The notes under the pieces: model-generated | What the model saw: the letters and a program-made list of their open reading frames with translations, nothing else | Database searches by the model: none | Told to the model about the DNA's origin: nothing | DNA from: Sporocytophaga sp. | GTDB lineage: Bacteria > Bacteroidota > Bacteroidia > Cytophagales > Cytophagaceae | Assembly (NCBI RefSeq): GCF_017745095.1 | Contig: NZ_JAGHZZ010000016.1 | Coordinates: 1 to 64,000 of the forward strand | Reading direction: 5' to 3' | Length of the DNA stretch: 64,000 bases | Made by a program: the position numbers and the translations under genes | Part shown: positions 17,788-27,784 of the stretch, one piece after another | How the letters are laid out: each line of letters starts with the position of its first letter | How positions within the stretch are numbered: the first letter of the stretch is position 1

Positions 17788-18953
17788 AGTTTTTATTCTT
17801 CATTCTTGTTATAATTCTCCTGTCTTGTTCTGGCAGTGATAAACCATTATTTGAAAACAGCAATGATAAACAAGCCACTAATTCTTTACTTATTGCTGAA
17901 TTTGGAGAAATTCAAGGAGAACTATACGAGAGTTTAGTTAAATATAATTTTCTAAATGGAGAATTATCATCAAAGGATACAATACTAGTAACACCTTCAT
18001 TTAAAAACGGTAAAAGATATGTCAGATATGATTGTATGGGCGACACTAATTTTATTCTTAAAAATAATTACGTGATCACAGGATGTGGTGATGTTATAGA
18101 TTTAAGTTCTGATTCAGTTTTAACTTCATCCAAAGATGATTTTATTGAAGGGCGAGGAGATAGTTTAATCTTCTTTAGAAGAAATGACATGACTGGAACA
18201 GGATACTTGCTTTGTGATTTAAAAAAGAAGACGTATGGGGTTATAAAAGATCCAAACTATCGCAAAGTAAAAGGTATTCTTTCACCTAACCATAAGCATG
18301 GCCTTGAGGTTGTAACAAATGCTTCCGGAAATAAAATTTTAATTTACGATTCCCTTAATGTAAAAAAAGAAGTTGTTAGGTATTGTGGGAATCCTTTGCT
18401 TGATGAATCTTCTTCATTTGCACCCATAACCCCTGTTTTTTGGATAGATAATGAAAACTTTATTTATCCTGATTACCTCAAACCCTTGTCTCAACAAGGA
18501 AAATTCACAACAGCTGAAATTAAAAAAATAAATATCAAATTAAATACAATTGAAACCATTGTTAGAATTGATTCTATTAAAGAGACAATACATCCTTCTA
18601 CGATTTATCAAAATAATAATGGTAATCTGGTTCTTGATTCAGAAGATCAAATTTTTGTTATAGACTTAGTGCATCATAAATATTATAAAACAGAATATAT
18701 GTATTTAGGATCCGGTTTTGAAATACAAAGACTAGAGAAGCAGCGATCCAATTTAGGTAAAAGTTCAATTATTAAATATCAAGGAAAAGAAATTGGTAAG
18801 TTGTTGATTGACTATTATAAAGCAATAGCCTCAGATGGATTTATATGTGTAGAAAATGGAGCCCCTAGGTCAATAAAAGTATGGAATAATATTTCCCATA
18901 AATGGACAACAATTTCTGTCTCTGCTTTCAGTATAGTAGGATGGGTAAAATGA
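17781..18953 (+). CDS. Lipoprotein, unknown function
   Basis: MKQFLFFILVIILLSCSGSD lipobox; ATG at 17781. Confidence 0.75.
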   Translation: MKQFLFFILVIILLSCSGSDKPLFENSNDKQATNSLLIAEFGEIQGELYESLVKYNFLNGELSSKDTILVTPSFKNGKRYVRYDCMGDTNFILKNNYVITGCGDVIDLSSDSVLTSSKDDFIEGRGDSLIFFRRNDMTGTGYLLCDLKKKTYGVIKDPNYRKVKGILSPNHKHGLEVVTNASGNKILIYDSLNVKKEVVRYCGNPLLDESSSFAPITPVFWIDNENFIYPDYLKPLSQQGKFTTAEIKKINIKLNTIETIVRIDSIKETIHPSTIYQNNNGNLVLDSEDQIFVIDLVHHKYYKTEYMYLGSGFEIQRLEKQRSNLGKSSIIKYQGKEIGKLLIDYYKAIASDGFICVENGAPRSIKVWNNISHKWTTISVSAFSIVGWVK

Positions 18954-19300
18954 TCGGCTCCTGATTTACAGAATCTTCTACAGAGTTGACTCTGCAGACC
19001 AGGAAGCAGAAATTGGGAATTGTTTTTTTATTACTCTATTTATCTTCATAATTTTTATTAACCCGATAAATTTGATTTCATCAAAACCTCCGATATAGCC
19101 TATTGCAATAAATTGAATATAATTTTAATGCCTTGATTTTTAAGTCAATATTTTTTACTGTATCTGGATTTGTTTTTTCTACGTATCAGAGTTTTAAGTC
19201 TATTTAGAATTAAAGAGGATAGACTATATTTTGTATCACTTTTTGCACAGAAATAATGCTTGTGAGGGCAAGTAATCATTTGAATATAAAGTTAAAAGAC

Positions 19301-21052
19301 ATGAAACACTTTTTTTTAAAAGCGGGTTATTTTTTACCTGTTTTAATCTTTCTACTGGTGCAATGTACCAATAAGAAAGAAAATGATGTCGATCCTACCA
19401 AAGAAGAAGGATACGGGGAGATTGTATATCAAAGTAACTATAAGCCTTCTGTTGTGGATGTGACCATTGCGAAAGTCTTCTCGGGAAAGGATACCCTTTA
19501 TTACTTCGGATCAACAGATGAAAATGGAGGCATTAAATCCATAGATGGATATTTCCTTTATGATCCTATCAATAAGTCCAAGACAAAAGTTGAATTTGAT
19601 AAAGTTGAAAATGCTATTTCAATAAGTGAATCAAAGGATGATGAGAGTCAAGAGAAGACTTATCTGGAATTGAAGCCATTGAATGATACATTAGTTCAGG
19701 CTACTGGTTATGAAATTTTACATAACAGTTCGGAAAGAAAAATTCTATTTCAATATTTAAAAAAGAAAGAACCTTCTTCTAAAAAACTTTCCTCATCAAA
19801 TGAAGATGATGAATTAGTGAAAGATATCAAAGAGTATCAAGTTGCTGCTATGAATTGTACTCATCAATATGGGATACTAGGAATGCTCAGTGATTTGGAT
19901 AAAGAAATTAAAAATGGAAATATCAGTACTGATCTTGGACCTGAAATTGAAAACCTTCTTGGAAAGGGTAAAAGCGCAGCTGGAATTGATGATGGCTTCT
20001 TGGATAAGTTGAGCGCTTTTGCAAAAAAATTAAATACTGACCTTCGCGATTTTTTAACGCCCGATGTTTACAAGGCATGGAAAATATTGGATAGGTTTGA
20101 ATTTGTTCAGCCTTCCGGAGATGGTCAGACTGTTGTTTTTGGCAAGTCACTTGAATTCCCGTTAACAGCTTTGCTGACTTTTGACAATAAGCCTGCTCGT
20201 AACCAGACAGTGGTAATAAAGCAGGAAGCAGGATCTTTGAAAAAAGAATATATCACTACTTCAGATGAATTGGGCTATGTCAGCCTTGAAACCTTTCCCA
20301 CTAAAATACAAGATGAGGCTTCCGGAATAAAACAGGTTGATGTTACCTTCTATAAAGGAGGATTGTTAAATAAAAATATATCCTTTGTTATATACCTAAA
20401 GAACAGACCCCGTCTGACTTTGATTAAAGATGAATCAACAGATAATCAGGCAGGCGAAATAGGTGGTTTTCTTAAGAAACCTTTAAGTGTGATGATTAAG
20501 TCTGATGACGGTACTTTTGGTGTTGGATATGAGGTTAAATGGTCAGACCCTATTGGAAAAGGTTTTTCTTTCCCAGCCACATCTATCACTGATAAAACAG
20601 GAAATACAGAAAATAATTTGTTAGTCGTGGACCATGATCCATATAAAGTGAAAGCTGAAATCGCAGCCTCTGATGAGTATGTGGTGCTAAATGATGTTGA
20701 ATTTACTATTCATCCAACACTTTGTCCGGAGTTTGTTCCAATGGAAGGTGAATGGACAATGAGCTTTGGTTCATCATCTCCCGAAAAATATTATATGACA
20801 TTTATGGATGATCATACAGGTATTTGTCATAATGGTGTAGATGGCAGTGGAAATGCCTATGAAAACAAAGACTGCAGTCCAATGTATCCTTTTACCTGGA
20901 CGGTTAAAAAAGGAACGAAATGTTATATAGAAATAGATTTTTGGAAAAGAAGTATGGTAGTTACTGGTGATTATGTTGATAAGGGTAATTTAAACTTTAC
21001 CAATGCATCCATTACATGTTCGCCATGTTATCCACCTCCAAATTGTCCATAG
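19301..21052 (+). CDS. Large lipoprotein with Ig-like segments
   Basis: MKHFFLKAGYFLPVLIFLLVQCTNKK lipobox; ATG at 19301. Confidence 0.75.
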   Translation: MKHFFLKAGYFLPVLIFLLVQCTNKKENDVDPTKEEGYGEIVYQSNYKPSVVDVTIAKVFSGKDTLYYFGSTDENGGIKSIDGYFLYDPINKSKTKVEFDKVENAISISESKDDESQEKTYLELKPLNDTLVQATGYEILHNSSERKILFQYLKKKEPSSKKLSSSNEDDELVKDIKEYQVAAMNCTHQYGILGMLSDLDKEIKNGNISTDLGPEIENLLGKGKSAAGIDDGFLDKLSAFAKKLNTDLRDFLTPDVYKAWKILDRFEFVQPSGDGQTVVFGKSLEFPLTALLTFDNKPARNQTVVIKQEAGSLKKEYITTSDELGYVSLETFPTKIQDEASGIKQVDVTFYKGGLLNKNISFVIYLKNRPRLTLIKDESTDNQAGEIGGFLKKPLSVMIKSDDGTFGVGYEVKWSDPIGKGFSFPATSITDKTGNTENNLLVVDHDPYKVKAEIAASDEYVVLNDVEFTIHPTLCPEFVPMEGEWTMSFGSSSPEKYYMTFMDDHTGICHNGVDGSGNAYENKDCSPMYPFTWTVKKGTKCYIEIDFWKRSMVVTGDYVDKGNLNFTNASITCSPCYPPPNCP

Positions 21053-21080
21053 TTGAAGTTATTCAAATGAATGGTTCATT

Positions 21081-21127
21081 ATAAGATATGTCTTCAGGGA
21101 ATTTCCTTGAAGACATATCTTATTTTA
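21081..21127 (+). terminator. Long near-perfect hairpin, probable terminator
   Basis: ATAAGATATGTCTTCAGGGAA t TTCCTTGAAGACATATCTTAT (21-nt arms, one non-Watson-Crick pair), then TTTTA. Confidence 0.75.
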
Positions 21128-21207
21128 CTGTAAGCAAAATGCCATTTTGGGTAGGCTTATGGTGTTAATCTGTTAGAAATATTATTATGTAGAATTGAAT
21201 TTTAAAA

Positions 21208-21834
21208 TCATTCATCCCAATTACTACGGAGATTTATAACCCAGTTTATTGCAAAGTATCTCTCAAAAACAATACCTTCATTGAGTTCAATGATATTTAA
21301 CTTATTGGTTTGTGCCTGATAGAAAGCCCAGTTAATTCTAAAGAGAAGGTCGGCCTTATCTAGTATTTCGGCGGTAGGCCTCATGGTTGCAGAAGTAACA
21401 AAGTCTTCTGTACTATTCATAAATGAAGGAAGTTGCTCAAATATAGCATTGAAATTAACTTCCTCATTTGAAAAAATGAGTTGATCTGCTTTGTTTATCG
21501 TCCAAAGTAACAGCCATATTGCCTCCGCACGCCATGCTATGATTGTTATATCTTCGTCATCAAGTTCAGGCTTTTCAAAAAGTATTTTTTCTTGTGGTGA
21601 TATCTTTGCCCATAAGCCTTCTTCTTTTAGAAAGTCAATTATGCTATTCCTCAGGTTAGGATCAAATGCCGTGCAATTTAAATAGGAGAGGATAAGGATG
21701 CGTTCTGCAATCTCCTGAGGTGTTCTCAGGGTAATATCTTTTTCTTCTTCTAAAGGCGGCAAATTATCAAAAACAGGAAGCCCGTGGCTGCAAAGGAAAT
21801 CCTCTGTACGTTTTTTTCTTTCGGATGCTGTCAT
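21208..21834 (-). CDS. DUF4272-like protein
   Basis: RTPQEIAERILILSYLNCTAFD...IIDFLKEEGLWAKISPQEKIF...WRAEAIWLLLW resembles DUF4272. Confidence 0.7.
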   Translation of the reverse strand: MTASERKKRTEDFLCSHGLPVFDNLPPLEEEKDITLRTPQEIAERILILSYLNCTAFDPNLRNSIIDFLKEEGLWAKISPQEKILFEKPELDDEDITIIAWRAEAIWLLLWTINKADQLIFSNEEVNFNAIFEQLPSFMNSTEDFVTSATMRPTAEILDKADLLFRINWAFYQAQTNKLNIIELNEGIVFERYFAINWVINLRSNWDE

Positions 21835-21992
21835 CTTGATATACCTTGAGAACTTTTACAGTGAACGGGATTTTCATTGGGGAAGTTTTCTCATTAAGGC
21901 TTTTTTGATAATTTAAGGTTGATTAATTGAATACTACATTTTGAAATAAATCACGAATACTTGGAGAACGAGAAAATTTAATAATATTAAAA

Positions 21993-22646
21993 ATGAAGTT
22001 GAATACAATACCATATATCTATTACGAAAAAGACTTGCCTCAGGAAGGTAACTACATATTAGGACAAGTAAAGGATTCTTCCATTATCGTATATCAGGCT
22101 TTTAATGATAAAATAGCCAATTATGCGATAACCAATCAGAAGTTTGGTGGTGCAGATTACAGCTTTTCAAGAATGACCTGGATTAAGCCTAATTTCTTAT
22201 GGATGATGTATAGAAGCGGTTGGGCAGAAAAGGAAAATCAAAACAGGATCATTGCAATTGAAATTTCTATAGATGGATTTTCAGAATTGTTAGAACTTGG
22301 GGTTGTAACTAGTTATGATAATCGGTATGGTAATGAGCAGACATGGAGAGAACAATTGAATACCAGTGAAGTAAGAATTCAATGGGATCCCGATCATGGT
22401 CCAAATGGAGATAAGCTCAAACGACGAGCAGTTCAAATTGGTATAAAAGGTACTGCCCTTGAAAGATTTAATAATACTTTTATCAAGTCAGTTACTGATA
22501 TCACTGATTTTGTAAAAGAACAAAAAAATAACCTGGATAAGAATAAAGAAAATTTTTATGTGATACATGAAAGTGTTGTAGAAGTAAGTGAATCAATAAA
22601 ACAGAAATATTCTATACCAGGAGCATTTGAGAAGGGTAGGTTTTAA
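21993..22646 (+). CDS. DUF4291-like protein
   Basis: IIVYQAFNDKIANYAI..FSRMTWIKPNFLWMMYRSGWAEKENQNRIIAIEI is DUF4291-like. Confidence 0.85.
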   Translation: MKLNTIPYIYYEKDLPQEGNYILGQVKDSSIIVYQAFNDKIANYAITNQKFGGADYSFSRMTWIKPNFLWMMYRSGWAEKENQNRIIAIEISIDGFSELLELGVVTSYDNRYGNEQTWREQLNTSEVRIQWDPDHGPNGDKLKRRAVQIGIKGTALERFNNTFIKSVTDITDFVKEQKNNLDKNKENFYVIHESVVEVSESIKQKYSIPGAFEKGRF

Positions 22647-22845
22647 TAAAAAGGATAAAAGCTTCAGTTATTTATTGAGATATGTCTTGACCGTTTTGAG
22701 CTAGGTACCTCATATAATTGATTGTTTCATTCCATCATTTGGATCTCCTTGTTCATAATGACTTCTTGAATGCCGGATTTAAAATGTATATTCGGTTTTA
22801 TAATAACTGTATTCTATTGCCATAAAGGAGTAAACTCAGTTTAGT

Positions 22846-24816
22846 ATGTCTTCAGAAAAAACTCAAAAGGTCCCCGCTCTTCAAAGAAGTCATAACAATA
22901 CTTCCCGTCCAACTCTGAGTTCAATGGAGTATGGATCACTAGCCAACACTGGACTGGAGCATTTACAGAATAATGGATATGGCAATAATGTAATGCAATC
23001 TATGAGTTTTCCTCAGGGAAACATTCAGATGAAGAAAGAAGTGGAGGAAGAAAACATACAGTTAAAGGAAAACAAGAATTTAACAAAAGAAAATAACACA
23101 GGTATGCCGGATAACCTAAAGTCCGGAATAGAAAATCTTTCAGGCATATCTATGAATGATGTGAAGGTTCATTACAATTCAGACAAACCCGCGCAGATGC
23201 AAGCTCATGCCTATGCTCAGGGGACAGACATTCACATGGCTACCGGTCAGGAAAAACATTTGCCGCATGAGGCTTGGCATGTGGTGCAGCAGAAGCAGGG
23301 AAGAGTGCAGCCTACAATTCAGATGAAGGAAAAAGTGAGTATTAATGACGATAAGGGGTTGGAACAGGAAGCAGATGAAATGGGTATGAAAGCTTTACAA
23401 ATTTCGAATGAAAGTGAGTTGCTAGTTCAACGGAAAAATAAAGATGTTCATTCAAATATTGTCCAGAGGAATGAAAAATCAGCTCAGGTGCTCAGTAGTA
23501 AAAACATGGCTGCACCAAAAGTAGGACAACAGGACATTAAACTGGCAAAAAATATTGAAAGCGATCTCGAAAAAATCTATAAGAAGGTAATGAAGATAGA
23601 TAAGATGGATGATGTGAACAGGATGAAATATAATGCTGCTGTATGTCTTGGAGGCATTGTACTGCCCCCGTTGCAGGGGTTTAAGAATTTAAAGGAACTC
23701 ATCAAAAGCTGTAATTTTGTGAACCTTGGAAAAGGAGCAGTAGGTTTCGGGATTTACGAATTATTAGGAAAAGATCTGAAGAGAAATATAATCGCTAATA
23801 CTTTGAGTACTATGGAAGCTGCGGGGCAGCTTGATTATTTGGAGGAAAGTGATTTTGCGAACGGTGGCAATTCTGCTTGGAAAGTTGTGGTAGAAGTACA
23901 TTATTATAGAGAAAGGTCTACCTTAGATAATGTTTTTCATAAAGATACGCTTGGAACCACCCTGTTTGTAAATTTAAATTATCTTAATGAAAAGAAGGTT
24001 ATAGGACCAGAGTATGTTGTAAATCCAATGGAAAATGCAAAGCATATGTCGGATATTGCCAAAAGCTTGCCGGAAGAGTTTCTTCAGGATAGAAAGACAG
24101 TAATGGATCAGTTGAGAGAGCCGCAAATAATAGATGTGGTTGAGATTCCCCGATATGGTTTTGTTTCATTTGTGGATGAAGCGATCAACCACTCATCTCC
24201 TACAACAAGACATAGAAGGGCTCAAGGATTCGAAATACATGATTACCTGAAGGAAAAGGATAAAAAGAATTATTTTAAATATATAGAACGATTTGAGGCT
24301 CTGGATAAAGAAGAGGGAAAATCTGAAAGTAAGCCAAATAAAGAGGAGGAGAAATCTGAAAGTAAACCAAAGATTTCGAATAGAGGAAAGCGCTGGTTTA
24401 AGTTTTTTGAGCAAATTTCAAATGGAGGAAAGAGGTATGATAGAAATATGATGAGAGAAGCAGATCCCGGGAAAAAAATATTGACGGACGCTGATATAGA
24501 TCTTTTGGTGCATAAAGGAGATCATGATGGTTTTGGAGTGGTTTCCATACCTAAGGCAGGCGGAAAAAGTAATATGACATCCGATGATCGGCCTTTGCAA
24601 CGAAGAATGAGCATGCTCCTGGATCAGAAAGATAATGATCTGTCATTGGATAAGGAAAGTGACGGGAAAAGATCATTTTTGAGAACTTGGGTACGTGCTG
24701 AAAAAGCAGAGACTGTACATACTGACATTGTTAAAGATAGATGGGATTGGGAAGAAGGAAGAGTAAAACCAAATACTTTAGTTGGAATGGATGGAAAGAA
24801 AAAGGATACTCTTTGA
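22846..24816 (+). CDS. eCIS core domain (DUF4157) protein with long uncharacterised C-terminus
   Basis: SGISMNDVKVHYNSDKPAQMQAHAYAQGTDIHMATGQEKHLPHEAWHVVQQKQGRVQPTIQMK. Confidence 0.88.
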   Translation: MSSEKTQKVPALQRSHNNTSRPTLSSMEYGSLANTGLEHLQNNGYGNNVMQSMSFPQGNIQMKKEVEEENIQLKENKNLTKENNTGMPDNLKSGIENLSGISMNDVKVHYNSDKPAQMQAHAYAQGTDIHMATGQEKHLPHEAWHVVQQKQGRVQPTIQMKEKVSINDDKGLEQEADEMGMKALQISNESELLVQRKNKDVHSNIVQRNEKSAQVLSSKNMAAPKVGQQDIKLAKNIESDLEKIYKKVMKIDKMDDVNRMKYNAAVCLGGIVLPPLQGFKNLKELIKSCNFVNLGKGAVGFGIYELLGKDLKRNIIANTLSTMEAAGQLDYLEESDFANGGNSAWKVVVEVHYYRERSTLDNVFHKDTLGTTLFVNLNYLNEKKVIGPEYVVNPMENAKHMSDIAKSLPEEFLQDRKTVMDQLREPQIIDVVEIPRYGFVSFVDEAINHSSPTTRHRRAQGFEIHDYLKEKDKKNYFKYIERFEALDKEEGKSESKPNKEEEKSESKPKISNRGKRWFKFFEQISNGGKRYDRNMMREADPGKKILTDADIDLLVHKGDHDGFGVVSIPKAGGKSNMTSDDRPLQRRMSMLLDQKDNDLSLDKESDGKRSFLRTWVRAEKAETVHTDIVKDRWDWEEGRVKPNTLVGMDGKKKDTL

Positions 24817-24912
24817 GTACCTGGATAAAGTTGGGAATGACTTGTGCTAATAAAACGAGTACAAATAAAAGATCCTTCCATTATTGTATAAGCTAAATAA
24901 ATACCATAAAAT

Positions 24913-25263
24913 ATGTCATTTGATCAAATACTTGCAGATAGAGTCAGGATTTATCTTTCCGAAGTTCCAGGGTTAAAAATTGAAGAAAAGAAAATGTTTA
25001 GAGGATTGGCATTTATGATCAATGATAAGATGTGTGTAAATGTGAGTGGAGAAAATCTGATGTGCAGATTTGATCCTGAAAGACAGAAGGAAATTGAAAC
25101 GAAGGTGGGCTATTTACCAATGGTAATGAGAGGGAAAGAGCTTAAGGGATACTGCTATGTTAGTCCTAAAGGTATAAAAAAGGAGAAAGATTTTGAATTC
25201 TGGATCAAGCTGTGCCTGGAATTCAACAGCAAGGCTAAGGCTTCAAAAAAGAAGAAAAAGTAA
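24913..25263 (+). CDS. TfoX/Sxy N-terminal domain protein
   Basis: KKMFRGLAFMINDKMCVNVSGENLMCRFDPER...MRGKELKGYCYVSP. Confidence 0.8.
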   Translation: MSFDQILADRVRIYLSEVPGLKIEEKKMFRGLAFMINDKMCVNVSGENLMCRFDPERQKEIETKVGYLPMVMRGKELKGYCYVSPKGIKKEKDFEFWIKLCLEFNSKAKASKKKKK

Positions 25264-25333
25264 AATGACAATTATATTTTTTTTAATAAAACATATGCTT
25301 TCGGACAATTGGTGAAGTAAATTCTACTTTTGC

Positions 25334-25945
25334 TTATTTCCCAATAAGAACTCCATAAGCCTCAGGAATATTAATACCTTTAAAGTAATCGGTCATTCCA
25401 CAAAAGATCAGAATAGTTACCAGAATCCCCAAGCCTATTATTGCTCTAGCTTGCCCTTGCGGACCAAGGTTCAGAAAATCACTTTTCATCTTTTTACTGT
25501 GAGCAGCCGCAATATGCCCGAAGAAGGATAGTATGGCAAGTCCGTAGTAGGGTACAAAGAATAAATTGAATGGAAAGGTATTTATACCTGCAGCCCCGAA
25601 ATAAAAATTGGTATCAAGATGAAACAGATACCTTCCTGTCATTACAGCGCTGATATGGAAAAAAAAGAATACGACAAGATAAAGCCCCGACCAGACCTGA
25701 ATTTTTTCAAATGGAGTATCGACTGTTTTTATTTTTGTCCTGAATAGTTTTAGACCAGAAATAATCTGGAAAAGGATAGCTCCCAGTAGAATAGTTTCAA
25801 TGAAAATATTTCGGTAAAAAAGCCTTACTGTTTCCATAAATTTGATGTGCTCCGGCACACCGCCGAGACTTACGAGCTGGTTCAGTAAATGCACTGCAAT
25901 GAAAACAGCTATGAATATTCCTGAAAAATAATGACCCTTTTTCAT
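25334..25945 (-). CDS. Cytochrome b-like / multi-TM membrane protein
   Basis: Conserved His within TM helices. Confidence 0.55.
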   Translation of the reverse strand: MKKGHYFSGIFIAVFIAVHLLNQLVSLGGVPEHIKFMETVRLFYRNIFIETILLGAILFQIISGLKLFRTKIKTVDTPFEKIQVWSGLYLVVFFFFHISAVMTGRYLFHLDTNFYFGAAGINTFPFNLFFVPYYGLAILSFFGHIAAAHSKKMKSDFLNLGPQGQARAIIGLGILVTILIFCGMTDYFKGINIPEAYGVLIGK

Positions 25946-26001
25946 CTGATTGTAATTTTATCAAAGGTGAAATTACTTTTCCGATATTCATTTGATATAA
26001 A

Positions 26002-26595
26002 TCAAATTCGGTTTTTGGGGTTCCTAATTCTGCTCAACGTCTCCAATGTAATACCTAAATAAGATGCTATATGGGTAAGAGGCACCCTTTGGGTGATGTC
26101 CGGAGTAATTTTTAGTAGGTTCTCAAATTTCTGATGAGCTGTCTCAAACTGGATTGATACAATGCGCTGCTGCAGTTGAAGTAAAGTTTTAACTACTACT
26201 TTATTGATGAGTCGTTCAAAATCATGATATTGATCAGATAAAGCCTGTATATGATCCCTAGAAAGCTCTAGTAATACAGCAGGTTCCAATGTTTCAATAG
26301 AATGAGGGCTGGGGATATTTAAAAAGAAGCTGTTGATTGAACATATGAAATCACCTTCAAATGCAAACCAGTCCGAAATATCTTTCCCGTCTTTTAGGTA
26401 AAAAGCTCTTGCACTTCCTTTGATCAGGAAATAAGCTTTGTCTGCATATTGTCCTTCTTTCACAAGAACAACTGGTTGCTCCAATATTAAAATTTTGGAC
26501 TTGTTCTGAATATCAGTTTTGCAAGAGTCAGAGAGGGGAGAATAGTTTTCGCTAATAGAATTTATGATAGGGGTGATATCGGAAGTAGTATTCAT
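26002..26595 (-). CDS. Crp/Fnr family transcriptional regulator
   Basis: cNMP-binding-like FLIKGSARAFYLKDGKDISDWFAFEGDFI and HTH RVPLTHIASYLGITLETLSRIR. Confidence 0.88.
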   Translation of the reverse strand: MNTTSDITPIINSISENYSPLSDSCKTDIQNKSKILILEQPVVLVKEGQYADKAYFLIKGSARAFYLKDGKDISDWFAFEGDFICSINSFFLNIPSPHSIETLEPAVLLELSRDHIQALSDQYHDFERLINKVVVKTLLQLQQRIVSIQFETAHQKFENLLKITPDITQRVPLTHIASYLGITLETLSRIRNPKNRI

Positions 26596-26943
26596 TTTTA
26601 TAATATTATGGTAAATCGGTAATGTAAGTAGTTATACAATAAATAATCTTCAGGAGACCACTCTTTGGTTTAAATGTGTTACCCTGCCATTATATTTTGT
26701 AAGATGAGATTTAAATAATAGTAATTAGATATGAGCTACAAATAATTTAGTTTAAATATATATTTAAAGTTTAATCAAAGTTTACCTAATAATAATTTTT
26801 AAGCAACAGAAAGGCATTGTTCCATTAAGTAGTTTTGGACAGAACTCATTCAATTTAATGTTTCATAATATTTGTAAATGTATAGTTAATGGTATCTTCG
26901 TTATCTATTACTAAACCCCTTATTACTTAATTCTTTTCTTTCA

Positions 26944-26971
26944 GCTTTTGGCTTTTGGCTTTTGGCTTTTA
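26944..26971. repeat. 7-bp microsatellite (GCTTTTG)x4
   Basis: gcttttggcttttggcttttggctttt. Confidence 0.95.
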
Positions 26972-27026
26972 AACAATATTTTTTCTCTCCCCGTTAGTCT
27001 AATAAATGATTTACTAACTAATCGAA

Positions 27027-27713
27027 ATGAATAAAATGGAAAAGGTAGTACAGAGAAGGGGATTACTTTCAAATCTAAAAGGAGTAGTAAAGTCAGTTGT
27101 GTTTTCAGGTCTAGTATTTCTAGGTCTGCAAAATGCAGATGCGCAGGTGACTTTTTCTTTAGGTCCTAAAGGAGGAGCAACATTCTCGCATTTGTCAAAG
27201 GATAAAAGTAGTCAGAATTCCAGAAATGGATTCCTAGCCGGTGGTTTTGCTAACATCGGTCTTGCACGTATAGTCGCTATTCAACCAGAGGTGCTTTATA
27301 ACCAATATGGTACCAGAGGAGAGTTTGGTGGTACTAATACCAGACTTAATAGCAGTTACATCCAGGTGCCGGTGCTGTTAAAGCTAAGATTACCTCTCGG
27401 AGCGGTTTATCCTAATATTTTTGCAGGTCCATCTTGGGGATTTAGAAATAAAGCCAGCTATACTGTCTCTAACAATGAGACAGGTGAATCACTCGATTAT
27501 GGCACTACAGCAATCAGAAAGAATGATTTCGGTGGGGTGGTAGGTGCAGGTATTGATATCAATGCCGGTCCTGTCTTCTTCACTGTTGACGGAAGATATG
27601 GGTTTGGATTTAATGAAGTCAACAACGATATCTACAGGCTGAATGCTAAGAACCGTCAGTGGGCTGTCTCGGCTGGTGTTGGTTTCTTGTTAGGCAAAAA
27701 TAAGAGCTACTAA
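27027..27713 (+). CDS. Outer membrane beta-barrel (porin/PorT-like) protein
   Basis: Signal peptide; FSLGPKGGATFSHLS...YIQVPVLLKLRLP...FAGPSWGF. Confidence 0.8.
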   Translation: MNKMEKVVQRRGLLSNLKGVVKSVVFSGLVFLGLQNADAQVTFSLGPKGGATFSHLSKDKSSQNSRNGFLAGGFANIGLARIVAIQPEVLYNQYGTRGEFGGTNTRLNSSYIQVPVLLKLRLPLGAVYPNIFAGPSWGFRNKASYTVSNNETGESLDYGTTAIRKNDFGGVVGAGIDINAGPVFFTVDGRYGFGFNEVNNDIYRLNAKNRQWAVSAGVGFLLGKNKSY

Positions 27714-27731
27714 GAGCTGAAGATAAATAAA

Positions 27732-27767
27732 TTAAAAAGGCTGTCCGGTAAAGACAGCCTTTTTAAT
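27732..27767. terminator. Bidirectional terminator
   Basis: ATTAAAAAGGCTGTC cggtaaa GACAGCCTTTTTAAT. Confidence 0.85.
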
Positions 27768-27784
27768 TTTATTCGTAATATATT

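Noticed and set aside
22846-24816. A complete contractile injection system locus
   Set aside because: Only the core-domain protein is present; no sheath, tube or baseplate genes in the window.
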